A stretch of 64,000 nt of DNA from Litsea cubeba (lineage: Eukaryota > Streptophyta > Magnoliopsida > Laurales > Lauraceae), in assembly GCA_012931725.1 (NCBI GenBank), contig CM022945.1:18276580-18340579 (forward strand). The letters run 5' to 3'. The position numbers and the translations under genes were made by a program. Numbering within the stretch: position 1 is the stretch's first letter; every line of letters starts with the position of its first letter. This document shows, piece by piece, positions 12,534 to 22,536 of the stretch. Below the pieces are notes generated by a model, which was not told where the DNA came from, made no database searches, and saw nothing but the letters and a program-made list of their open reading frames with translations.

Positions 12534-14117
12534 GGTGAATTGAATAATAGTGAGGTGAATCATCAAATCAAGAAAGAATAAAATATAAAGTGTTATGATG
12601 GTATTTTATTTTTAGTTGTTTGATATAATTACATTAAAATTTAGATTGCATTATGCTACTATTATTATCTGATTACATTTTTTGTTTATTAAGTCCCCAG
12701 TTTTATATTAGGGTTGTCATTAGATTTCCTAATTTGAGTAAGTATTTGAATACATGTATTCTTATAGACAGTCATCGATTATTTTAATGAAATCACCACA
12801 TAGACTTTAGCAAGATGTAGTACATAATTCTCTTGCAACAAAACGGTTGCACATATACAGTTATAGACTTAGGTTGTGTTTGACAACTCTTATTTTTGCC
12901 TTGTATACTCTTAAAACGGATTGAAAATGCATTTAGAGCGTCTGGGAACCAACTCTCTCTCTTTTTTTAATATTTGGGACCTTAAACGATGTTCCGAGGC
13001 GTTAAAATTATTAATAAGGCCAAACATGGCCAAGGGTTCAAATTCCAATCGTTGATCTATCACGGATTTTAAGATATTTACGAAGTGAATTATTTGATTT
13101 GAATTTTTGGACTTTGTGGGCCCCATAATCACGATCCAAACTGTCCGTACTCTTTGAAAGGCCCAAAACGACCATGAAACCGAAAATCAGCCCCTAACAC
13201 CAAGTGGATCTTGAGGAATTTACTAAAAAGCCGTCCACTGTTGATGTATATTGTATGAGTGAGTTTTTAAAGTGACCACAAGCAGTCCGATTTTTTTTTT
13301 GTTTTTTTATAAATTCTGGAACTATAAATCATGATTCAAACCATTGATATATTTAGGAGATCAAACACTATTATGGGTCCAAATCTTAGTCGTTGGATCA
13401 TCATAGGTTTTGTGATATTTTCAAAAAAAAAAAAAGACATTGGTATCTATTTTTTTGACATCCGTGGGCCCCAAATGTAAGATCCGAACAGGTAATTCTC
13501 TTGGTAAGGCTAAGCAATGATGTCAAGTTTCAATGCTTGGTTCCACATGAATCCTGAGATACTTACAAAAAACTTTCTACTATTGCTTTAAAAATGTCTA
13601 TTTCAATCAATTTGTCTATGTTGCCAAACAGTCTATTTCTAAAACATCTATTTCAAATAGGGCCATTAGAAATAGATCGATTTCATGCATATTTATTTCA
13701 TATAGATAAGAATTTTCAATCAAGCCCTTAGACATGCAATTTCCATGTACAAATCTCTAACGACCTATATAGCCTTTAATCGATAAAAAATGTCTTGATT
13801 TAGAGAATACAATTATCGCATACATGCATGTCCATCTAGTGCGATTGAGATGTTGGAATCCTCATATTATTTTCCTTAACATTATCAGATAATCTTGTTC
13901 TTTTGATTGACAATAATTAAATAGGCTTCAAGAGGAGATGGTGAATCATCGAAATTCGACATGCAATATTCCCATAGAATTTTGCTTAGCGAAGGGTTTG
14001 TTATTTGCTTGGATTCAGAGGCATAAATAGGCATCAAGAGGCCAAGTTTACCAATAAATTAAAACTGAGATAGGAAACGATAATATAATTAAGTTCATGG
14101 AAATTGATTGGCAGCAC
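12534..14117. other. Intergenic, no gene seen
   Basis: AT-rich, no recognisable gene. Around 13120-13560 there is a sequence style rich in GGGCCCCA and ACCATTGATATATTTAG-like words reminiscent of MITE interiors, but without definable ends. Confidence 0.4.
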
Positions 14118-14334
14118 TAAGGGGTTGTTTGTCTACACCCATTTACATATGTAAATGGTGAATATGCGTACTATTTACGCATCAGTAATGTTTGTCTATA
14201 AGTATTTACGCATCTTGTGTAAATCAAATGTGTAAATGGTGTGAAAATGAGCCCATTTTCATACCAAGGTTTGAACACCTGTTCAGGTGAGAAAAAAGAA
14301 TATCAAAGCACATGTGATTTCAAAGAATACCCAT

Positions 14335-14520
14335 TGGAGGCGGACGGTTTGGTTTGGAGCAGTTTTCGTCAAAGAGGTTCTGGGTTCGAAACCCCACTCT
14401 AATGCATTTAAAAAAATAATAATAAAAGAGGCATTTCTATCAAAGAGGTTCTCGGTTCGAAACCCTCTTCGGGTTCGAAACCCCCCTCCAACGCATTTAC
14501 AAAATAATAACAAAAGATGC
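14335..14520 (+). repeat. Tandem SINE-like units with tRNA B-box motifs
   Basis: Two adjacent units each contain TCAAAGAGGTTCT(G/C)GGTTCG followed by AAACCC, then CCAACGCATTT- or CTAATGCATTT-like sequence and a short A-rich AATAATAA tail. GGTTCGAAACC matches the pol III B-box consensus (GGTTCGANNCC) and occurs three times (near 14381, 14452 and 14470). This looks like a short tRNA-related retroposon that was duplicated in tandem. No complete A-box is clear. Confidence 0.5.
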
Positions 14521-14858
14521 ATCAAGATCAATGAAACCTATTAATTAAAACCCTTATTGCATCTCATCTCCTTTTATGAAGGTAACCTCTCTATTTATAT
14601 CTCTTGCCTTGCTATACAAAAAAATAAATAAAAACTTTAAAAAATCTATTTACTTTGTAGGTTTATTCTTTCAGAATTTGCTTCTCTATCTTCTCTTCTT
14701 CTATTAGATTTTCTTCCAATATCTCAATAACTTTTCTAAAATTATCTATGATTTTTTTTACTTTAAAAATATTTAAATATGTATAAATGAATGTAAGAGA
14801 AAATGAAGAATGTATTTTATATAACATTATCGTGTCATTCAAAAATAGTGTATAAAAG

Positions 14859-14956
14859 CAATTTTATCTAACCATAATAAATTTGTGATACTTTTAATAT
14901 AATTGGACAATTTTATCTAACCATAATAAATTTGTGATACTTTTAATATAATTGGA
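14859..14956. repeat. Perfect 49-bp tandem duplication
   Basis: The 49 bp from 14859 (starting CAATTTTATCTAACC) are repeated exactly from 14908, ending ATAATTGGA. It is AT-rich and lies inside the Harbinger-like element, probably from replication slippage. Confidence 0.9.
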
Positions 14957-15591
14957 CTCAGCAATAAAATACTCATTTTAAGAACTTTCTATAATTGATT
15001 AATATGAGCATAAAACCGGTGAGATGCATGGGTTAAGTTTTATGCAAATCAAATAACGAATTAAGATAATATTAAACTAAATATTAATTAATAAAAAAAT
15101 TTATAATAATCCTATTTTTCTAAACCATCCGACTATAAACTCTTATTTCCTTAACCAAACATGTTGGAATGTATTTTTTTAAAGGTGATCATTAATAGAA
15201 ATATCTAATTTTGAAAAGTATATTTCATGTTGAAAAACATGTTCTTTTTTAAGGATCTAAAATGCAAATGAAAACTTTGATATAAATCAGACATTTTTTG
15301 TCTTCTTTTCATATCATTATAGTAGAATACAATTTAATGATTAATGAGTATCATTTACAAAATCATTACATATACACATATCATTGAAACAAACATAGAT
15401 CTAAAATATGTGTTTCCTTTTACATATGCAAACATTACATATACACATATGTAAAAGGATCTAAAATGCAAACATTACATGTAAAAGGAAACACATATGT
15501 AAACATTACATACTTAAAATTTGAATATTCATCTTTTACATGTGTAAATTGTATTTACATATCCCACGCGTAAATGACAAACGACCCATAA

Positions 15592-15819
15592 AGGACCGTA
15601 TTCGATAGGGAAGAAAAACACTACTAGTTAAGGTTATTAAGTAGAAGTTTAGCAATTTATTAGGCTAAACTAGTATAAAGTGATATGCTAGATTATGGAG
15701 TGAGGAACATTAGAACATAGAGAAAGAGCATGATGAAAGTAGAACTCTCAAAGCCTACTCGAAATGATGGGATGAAGGCTTCCATCATAAGAACTCAGGT
15801 TAAAACTTGGTTGAATAAA
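15592..15819. other. Intergenic, no gene seen
   Basis: Short interval to the right of the Harbinger-like element. It contains CACTAC at 15619, which I considered as a transposon end and did not accept. Confidence 0.4.
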
Positions 15820-16021
15820 CCTAAAAAAAAAACGCACAAATAGCTGCAGTTTTTTTCCACCGGTTAAAGCTCACATTTTACGGAGGGATTTCTTTTTGCC
15901 GCAAAAACTGTTGTGCAAGTGTCGCTAGACATCCTCTAAGATAAAAGGTGAGTTTTTGTAGCGGGAAAAAACTTTTGCCGCAAAATTGGGCTTTAGCAGT
16001 AGAAAAAAACTGCTAAAGCCC
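15820..16021. repeat. GCCGCAAAA/AGCAGT repeat block with perfect hairpin
   Basis: Several TTTTTGCCGCAAAA and AAAAAAACT-GC words recur here. The block ends in a perfect inverted repeat GGGCTTTAGCAGT (15988-16000) and ACTGCTAAAGCCC (16009-16021) with an 8-base loop. AGCAGT(A/T)GAAAAAAA also occurs at 19555-19570 in a block on the other side of the ACC synthase gene. The composition is like the subterminal regions of CACTA-type elements, but terminal CACTA sequence is not demonstrable at this end. Confidence 0.5.
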
Positions 16022-16045
16022 ACTTCGTCCACCACTGTTTGTCTA

Positions 16046-16382
16046 GGGGTGCTCATGTCTGGGCCAGCCCAAGCCCGATTTGGGGCCAGCCAGCCTTAAG
16101 CCGCGCTTGGATATGTAATTAGGGCCCGTTTAATAATTGGGCCGGGCCTAGATTCAGTGATAAAGGTCGAAAGCCCGGCCCGGCCCGTGTAAGGAATGCA
16201 TGTAATTTAATTTAATTAGTCCAAAAAATTGCTCAAATGCCCATAAAAGTGATAAAAAAGCCTGGTTCGGCCCGGCTTGATTTATTAAATGGGCAGGCTC
16301 GGGTCTGAGCAGTGTTTATAAAGCCGGATCGACTAGGCCTGGATATGACCTAGTCTGTCCTGGCCCATCGCATGAACACCCC
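16046..16382. mobile_element. MITE, GGGGTGTTCATG family, TA-flanked
   Basis: The left end GGGGTGCTCATG and right end CATGAACACCCC are inverted repeats differing at one base, flanked by TA on both sides (16044-16045 and 16383-16384). The roughly 337-bp interior is rich in GGCCCGGCC and GGGCTTGGG words. The TA target suggests a Stowaway/mariner-type MITE; relatives lie at 10605 and 38962. Confidence 0.65.
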
Positions 16383-16384
16383 TA

Positions 16385-17204
16385 TGTTTGTCCTTTTTTG
16401 TAATTTAATTTTTTACATTGCCCGAACCTACCAAAGTAAAGATTTGGGTTGGACTAGTTAGTAGTCCTGTCCGGCTTGGGTCTAAACTTTTAAACCCTCG
16501 TAAAATTTAGGACTAGTTTACATTTGAGCTTCTTGTAACCCATTGAGAAAATGTATACATTCCCAGATTTGAAACCCATTGAGAAGCAAACCAATCCAAA
16601 AATTTGGGTACCCAAATAAAAAGAAGCAAACCATCCCAACCCAAATAGTTTTCTAGAGAATTCCCAAATTGGGCTGGTTAGATGTTGGGTACGTGCGGGT
16701 TTCATTAAGATTGTAATCGGGTTGGATTTGGGCCTACCTGCATTCTTCTTTGGGTATTCTACTCAACCTGCCTGATTTACTTCCTTTCTCTGTTATGGTG
16801 GAGTGGTCGTGAGAGAATAGCTAGGTTCCTCTTCTTTTCACTATGAGGAAGGGGGTATACACATTCATTGTATGGCCAATCATGTGAACTGTTGGGACTT
16901 ATGAATGGTGTAACAACTGGAAAACGTGTATTTGATTTAGGTTTTGACTGTAGAGTGTGGGCCATTCCATTCTTATTCTCACCTATATGATTTGCCACCA
17001 ATTAGATTGCCATGAGCAAGAACATAATACAATCTCCCACTGCCGGTAACACTTTTAATGCCACTCATGGTTTATGCCGCGTGGCTAACTCTTCCAAGTG
17101 AGAATATCTATTTTAGTAACCTATTATCTGTGCTCCGAGTCGTCTCTCTCCGGTCAACACGGAATTGTCACTCACTTTATTCCATCTCCATCCCTCGCAA
17201 CCTC
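16385..17204. other. Upstream region of the ACC synthase gene, no other gene seen
   Basis: The part to about 16740 is another GGGTTGG/CCCAAATT-rich stretch like MITE interiors. From about 16800 the composition changes to the promoter-proximal region of the ACC synthase gene. No coding frame is recognised. Confidence 0.4.
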
Positions 17205-17212
17205 TATATAAA
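17205..17212 (+). promoter_or_regulatory. TATA box of the ACC synthase gene
   Basis: TATATAAA lies 175 bp upstream of the ATG at 17387, in CCTCTATATAAATCC. This predicts transcription starting near 17235-17245 and a leader of about 145 nt. Assignment is from sequence and position only. Confidence 0.55.
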
Positions 17213-17342
17213 TCCTTGCCAATCCTGTAGAAAGCAAAACACTCTGCAAAGTACAAACCCTTTGCAAACTTCTGCATTTCCCATCTCTCTCACCATTTCT
17301 ACCGACCCACAACACTATCCTATCCTCCAAAACGACCAATAA

Positions 17343-17385
<43 letters not shown>
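17343..17385. repeat. CT then TA microsatellite in the ACC synthase leader
   Basis: A (CT)n run at about 17344-17363 passes directly into a (TA)n run to 17385, ending two bases before the start codon. If transcribed it lies in the 5' leader, where length changes could affect translation. Confidence 0.85.
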
Positions 17386-17386
17386 C

Positions 17387-19081
17387 ATGGAGAAACTTCT
17401 TTCAACAAAAGCTACGTGCGACTCACATGGGCAAGACTCTTCATACTTTCTAGGATGGCAAGAATATGAGAAAAACCCATATGATGAAATCATGAATCCA
17501 AAAGGGATCATTCAAATGGGCCTTGCAGAAAATCAGGTCAGAACCCAAAAAAAGAATATTAATGAAAATGCTTTTATATTTGTGATTCTCTTACTTCTAT
17601 ACTTGGTGGTTCGCTTACAATCCTAACGATTCTTTTTGCATTATATTCTCTTGCAGCTATGTTTTGACCTCTTAGAATCTGGCTCTCTGAACACCCCGGC
17701 GCAGCTGCATTTAAGCTGGAAAATGCATCTGTTTTCAAAGAGATCGCCCTCTTTCAAGATTATTATGGCTTGCCTGCATTCAAGAACGTAAGCTTTTAGA
17801 TGGTTCTATTGAAGATTAATAAAATAAAAATGAAAGACGAAAAGAACGAAAAATAAGTACACCAAAACAGCAGTTTGTTATATTGGCAAAAGTCTAAAGT
17901 TGGGTGTTTTCTTTTTCTTAGGCTTTGGCAGAATTCATGTCAGAAATTAGAGGAAATAGAGTAAGAATTGATCCAAAGAAGCTTGTTCTCACCGCTGGTG
18001 CAACTTCAGCTAATGAGACTCTAGTGTTCTGCCTTGCCAATCCTGGTGAAGCGTTGCTTCTCCCCACCCCTTATTACCCTGGGTAAGGATTTTTCTCCAC
18101 ATATTGCTAACTCGATCATTTCCCCCACAACAATGTACACGAAATAATACTTAGATGATCTATTAAATCTATTGCAGGTTCGACAGAGATCTTAAATGGC
18201 GAACGGGAGTGGAAATCATTCCTATCCATTGCTCAAGCTCGAATGGCTTCCAAATAACCAAAACTGCACTCGAACAAGCTCATCGATGTGCCCGAAAGCG
18301 AAACCTGAAAGTTAAAGGGGTCTTGATCACCAATCCTTCCAACCCATTGGGCAAGACGGTGAGCCGAAGCGAGCTACACATGCTACTTCGATTCATCTCA
18401 GCCAAAGGAATCCATCTAATAAGTGACGAGATATATGCAGGCACCGTCTTCGCCCCACCCGCATTTGTTAGCATTGCAGAGGCTCTAATGGAGTTCAACG
18501 ATCGAGACAAGGTCTTGAACCAGATCCACATCGTCTATAGTCTCTCCAAGGATCTGGGTGTCCCTGGATTTCGAGCTGGTTGCAATCTACTCAAACAACG
18601 ACTTGGTCGTCTCGGCTGCGACCAAAATGTCCAGCTTCGGCTGGTTTCGTCTCAGACCCAGCATCTCCTCTCTGCAATGCTTTCAGACAAGAAGTTCACA
18701 CGCAATTACATTGAGGAGAATAGGAAAAGGCTTGTGGAAAGACACAATAAGCTTGTGATGGGCCTTGAGAAGGCAGGTATCGGCGCGTTGGAGAGCAATG
18801 CAGGGCTCTTCTGTTGGGTGGACATGAGACACCTTCTAGCCTCAAACACATTTCAAGGTGAGATCGAATTGTGGAAGAAGATAGTCTACGAAGTTGGACT
18901 AAACATCTCTCCGGGCTCTTCCTGCCATTGCTCCGAGCCTGGTTGGTTCCGGATTTGCTTCGCGAACATATCCCAGGAGACTCTGACGCTATCCATGCGG
19001 CGTCTCAAGGCCTTTGCGGAGTCCATTGAACGCACCAGAACCTGCACAAATCTACTGGGAAGTCGAAGAAGATGCCTCTGA
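17387..19081 (+). pseudogene. ACS: 1-aminocyclopropane-1-carboxylate synthase, frame-disrupted
   Basis: This enzyme is a cytosolic PLP enzyme that converts S-adenosylmethionine to ACC, the committed ethylene step. Exons: 17387-17536 (50 codons, MEKLLSTKAT... to GLAENQ), 17657-17787, 17922-18082 and 18178-19081. All introns are GT-AG and in the positions usual for plant ACS genes. Visible motifs are LAENQ, QDYYGLPAF (shifted frame), LTAGAT, TPYYPG, FDRDL, NPSNPLG, SDEIY, the PLP-lysine motif SLSKDLG (Lys codon 18548-18550), PGFR, SPGSSCHC and GWFRICFAN. Breaks: exon 2 is 131 nt, one short of the usual 132, with a T missing at about 17680 (TCT-TGG read as TCTGG). In exon 4 an extra T at 18580-18581 and a missing C at 18641 scramble about 20 residues between PGFR and LVSSQTQ. 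The C-terminal tail runs out of frame past the stop at 19079-19081. All changes are single-base, mostly in two-base runs, so true decay or residual assembly error are both possible. The core resembles type-2 ACS. Confidence 0.9.
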
Positions 19082-19436
19082 GCAAATGGCTTTTTCGATT
19101 ATGGTCTTCCATGCACGGCCTCAACGTTAGGGTGTCGTGTGAACATGTTGAGTGACTTTTGAAATTTAGTCGATCGTAATTATGTATTTTTCTCCTTTCA
19201 ACTGAGGGAAGTCTCAGTCAAAAGGTGGTTGTTAGTTAGATTAAAGTGAGTATAGGGGTTGCTTGTTTTTTTTTCATGACGAATGATGAGTGTCTGTGAT
19301 CAAAGTAGATCTATATAATCATACAATGGGTTTTAATATACGTGTGGAATTTCTCTTGATAATACCCACCTTTCCAATGCCTTTCTAGCTTTCATGTTTT
19401 GGATCCGTCACATAAAAAAGTTGACTTTTAACCGCT
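19082..19436. other. 3' flank of the ACC synthase gene with out-of-frame tail
   Basis: In the frame one base off, 19078-19105 reads LSKWLFRLW. With the preceding SRRRC it resembles the S-R-R-x-S-L-x-K-W-x-x-R-L tail of type-2 ACC synthases, the segment through which those proteins are destabilised. It is followed by an open stretch to a TGA at about 19151-19153. No separate gene is seen beyond this. Confidence 0.55.
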
Positions 19437-19622
19437 GCATGCTGAAAGTAAAAAAAAAAAAATCGCCACTAAAATTTTTCATATCTAGGCTTTTGCGATG
19501 GTTTTAATTGAAGAAAGTTTTTTTTTTCTACGCTAAAAACTACACTGGATTTTTAGCAGTTGAAAAAAAGCGCCAGTAAATGCGGGTTTTTTCTGCCGCT
19601 GAAAATCACTATTTTTGTAGTG
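19437..19622. mobile_element. CACTA-like terminal fragment
   Basis: The right edge, read in reverse complement, begins CACTACAAAAATAGTG, the form of a CACTA-superfamily terminus. Inside are poly-A/T stretches, TTTTTAGCAGTTGAAAAAAAG and TTCTGCCGCTGAAAA words typical of subterminal repeats. These partly match the block at 15820-16021. No matching left terminus or 3-bp duplication was found. Confidence 0.45.
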
Positions 19623-19898
19623 CATCTTTTATCATTTCAACCTGTTTTTATGTTGAGGCACCTCTTTAATTGGAATTGATCTAAGATCTACACTGTTCAA
19701 AGCAGTATTTGTATTAAATTTATCACAATTAAATTACACATATATATCATTAAATTTTGAGGACTTAAAAGTGAGGATTAAGATCTTTTAGTCAACTTTT
19801 TATCTCATTGCATGCCTTTTTTAATCGTCATGCATTCAAGTGGGCTCATTATAAAGAAACATTTTTTGGATGAAAAACACTATGTGTTTAAGGAAAGG
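19623..19898. other. Intergenic, no gene seen
   Basis: AT-rich, nothing recognised. Confidence 0.4.
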
Positions 19899-20135
19899 CT
19901 CCAATATATATATATATATATATATATCCTCTTCTTTGCAAGTCTTGATCTAGAAGGGTTAAAGTCACATTAAATTTGTATGGTTTCTAAGTGGAGTTTA
20001 TCTATCTTTTTTTTTTCTCCAATATATATATATATATATTCTTTTCCTTACAAGCAAGTCTTGATCCAGAAAGGGCCAAAGTCACATGAAGTTTTTATGG
20101 TTCCTAAATGGGGTTCACCTATCTTTTCTTTTTGG
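19899..20135. repeat. Two-copy 118-bp tandem duplication with TA microsatellites
   Basis: Unit 1 (19899-20016) and unit 2 (20017-20135) both run CTCCAA(TA)n, then CAAGTCTTGATC(T/C)AGAA, AAAGTCACAT, a TATGGTT(T/C)CTAA word and CTATCTTTT. They differ by scattered substitutions and TA-tract length, so the duplication is not recent. Confidence 0.8.
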
Positions 20136-22330
20136 GTAGAGAATGGGGTTTATCTACTAAAAATCTAGGAAGCTATAATAAAAAACATGTCCCATAAACC
20201 TTGAACAAATTTTATTCTAATGAGAGTTTAGGCACATCATTATATTCATCACATTTAAATACACACTTAAAATATCACATAAAATTTATTTGTCTTATAC
20301 ATGATTAATTTGGAAGTGGGCAAACTTTTAATTGAGTTAAATTTGGCTAGCGACATACAATTTTTGTGTTTAAGATTCTTAGAGCTTGTTTGCTTGCATT
20401 AAAACATATAGGAATTGAATACATATTAGAACTTAGAGTATTACTTGTTAAAAATGAAGATCAAATGTGCATTTTAAAAAATTAGCATCAAATAACCTAG
20501 AATCGCAAAAAGATGGCAAATGAACTATCATCCATCACCCTAGTAATTCATTTTTCATCTTCTTTGACTCTATTTTCTTAAAAATAAAACTATTTAATTT
20601 TCATTTGTATAAACCATATTTGACATATGGTATAAATCTTATGTATTCAATTCATATATATTATAACGCTAACTGAGAGAGAGAGATATTATATATTATA
20701 ATAGAGAGAGAGAGAGGAGAAGACGTTTTCATGGAAAAAGGGGGAGAGGAAAAATGATGCTTTCATGGAAAAAGGTGTATGGGTGGGGGGGCTGATAACT
20801 CTACGAGGAACCTTTTCGACAACAGCAAAAGCTATCCATTCTTTTTAGTTTAACCCGGCATAAAGACAGTCGGTTGACTATTTTTGCCCGTCCCCTACCC
20901 ATATGGGCCCATTCACATCTCACTGACTTCCAAGTCTTTTTGAACTCAATTATCACTTGAATCTAAATGTGGTTTTCTTCTTTTCAGATTTTCAGAAAAC
21001 AAAGAAGTAAGGAGTACATTACATTATCTTGTAGATTTTTCATTTTTTTTCTTTTTGCACCCACAAAAGATTAGTACGTGAAAAGGGGTGAAGTTTGTAC
21101 ATGACTTCATCAGTCAATTACCATATAACTAATGAATTGTATATTAGACCATCTACCAAAACTTAGCTTGAGCACGACCAATAGATGATGGAAAATATGT
21201 AAATTTCTTAAATTAAGTTTGGCTTTCAATTCTATCAATTTTTTTTAAAAAAAAAACGTTAATAAAGATTTCATTAAATTTTTTATTAACTTTCACAAGA
21301 TGAACTCTTATATATATATGCTCCAAGCCCCCAATCAATGGTCCTTATCAATGGTCCACTTATATATACTTATTGGGAGACCAATGAACCCCACTAAGAT
21401 GTTATATGTCTCCACTGCCTCCTCATTTGGGAGACAAATATCAGTCTCATTTTGGCATCTTGTCCCGAATATGGCCCCGGCCCCCGCACCCCACTTATGG
21501 GTTGTGTTTTCATGTACTATTTTCCAACATAAAACCAGGAGAGAAAATTGCGTGTCAGCTACAAATTTTCATGCGTACACGACTCTGTGGGGCATTCGAC
21601 CTTTACATGCCTTCCTAGACTTCGCACGTGTATAAAGAGTCCCTTCGTTGTACACTTGTGCCAGGTCTGCCCCAGTGGGAGGCGGTGGCGGTGGGTTACT
21701 ACTAAGTCTACCGCTGCAAGTTCCTGCTGCCACCCCACACCTTGCAGTACTAGTATGGAGGAAGATTCGTTTGCAAAAGTCACCGTGTCGTGATCCGTGA
21801 TGTGCAGAACTTGTACGGATTACGTGTTCTTGGGGCTTTTTATTCATGGCATATGGTTACTGCATTGAATGTGAAATATATACGAGAATGGTGTTTAATG
21901 AGATTGAGATGCAGCTCATTCCATTCCTCCTGTGCCTGGGTTGCGTTGAGAGGAATTGAAACGGCGTCTTATAACTGGCGAGTCCTCTTGTTTTGCTCCA
22001 AAAATGCATATCTCAGCATTTTTAGATGATTTAGGGTACACTTTGTAGCACTAGCATAATAATCCGTGCTAAGTGCACATCAGTATTTATGTATTATAAA
22101 AAATAGTCATAAATCATAGAAAGAAAATAAATAAAGAAAATGTCAACATGAAAGTATCTCTTTACGTAATGTACGTATAAGAGCTCATGAGATAAGAAAG
22201 GAATAGAGAATGAAAAAAGAAATGGAATGATGGAGTTATGGATAGAAATAGAGGTATGCAGAAGTTTCAAAAGTGAAAAGTGAGGAGAGGTGAGTGGTGG
22301 TTTCAAAGTAGTATGAATGACTGTAGAGAA
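20136..22330. other. Intergenic, no gene seen
   Basis: Includes GA microsatellites at about 20680-20716. A GC-richer stretch at 21400-21800 has several overlapping open frames on both strands and a CACGTG followed by TATAAAG near 21626-21637, but none of the frames matches a known protein. Confidence 0.4.
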
Positions 22331-22531
22331 TGTTGGGGATGTGCAACCAAAGTCCCACATCGGCTAGAATTGGGAAAGATCATGCGAATATTATAAGTTG
22401 GACTAAGTACTCCATTGGTATGGGGCCTTTTGGATAGAACCCAAGAACAAATCCATGAGGCCTTAGTCCCAAAGTGGACAATATCATATCATGTGGAGTT
22501 GTGGAGTTTGTGGTGGTCCACTGTCCCAACA
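22331..22531. mobile_element. Solo LTR of a small LTR element
   Basis: The 201-bp segment starts TGTTGGG and ends CCCAACA, a perfect 7-bp inverted terminal pair with the TG...CA ends of an LTR. It is flanked on both sides by GAGAA (22326-22330 and 22532-22536), a perfect 5-bp target duplication. The interior contains AGTCCCACATCGG, TTATAAGTTGGAC and AAAGTGGACAATATC words that I recognise from short plant LTR (TRIM-like) families. No PBS or internal region is present, so it is best read as a solo LTR left by LTR-LTR recombination. Confidence 0.85.
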
Positions 22532-22536
22532 GAGAA

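Larger units (their letters stand above)
14118..15591. mobile_element. PIF/Harbinger-like element with TAA target duplication
   Basis: The element proper spans 14121-15588. It begins GGGGTTGTTTGTC, and its right end in reverse complement is TGGGTCGTTTGTC, followed on both sides by similar ATTTACRYRTGTAAAT-type subterminal words. TAA at 14118-14120 and at 15589-15591 flanks it, the target size and sequence expected for PIF/Harbinger elements. It is 1468 bp and AT-rich, with no intact transposase. It contains SINE-like units at 14335-14520 and a perfect 49-bp tandem duplication, and is probably non-autonomous. Confidence 0.7.

Noticed and set aside
15619..15624. CACTAC as the left end of a CACTA element enclosing the ACS gene
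   Set aside because: Only six bases match the right-hand terminus at 19622, and no 3-bp target duplication is present, so the element boundary is not supported.
18558..18758. Independent + strand gene overlapping ACS exon 4
   Set aside because: It is the ACS sequence itself (AIYSNNDLVVSAATKMSSFG) seen in the shifted frame between the two exon-4 indels.
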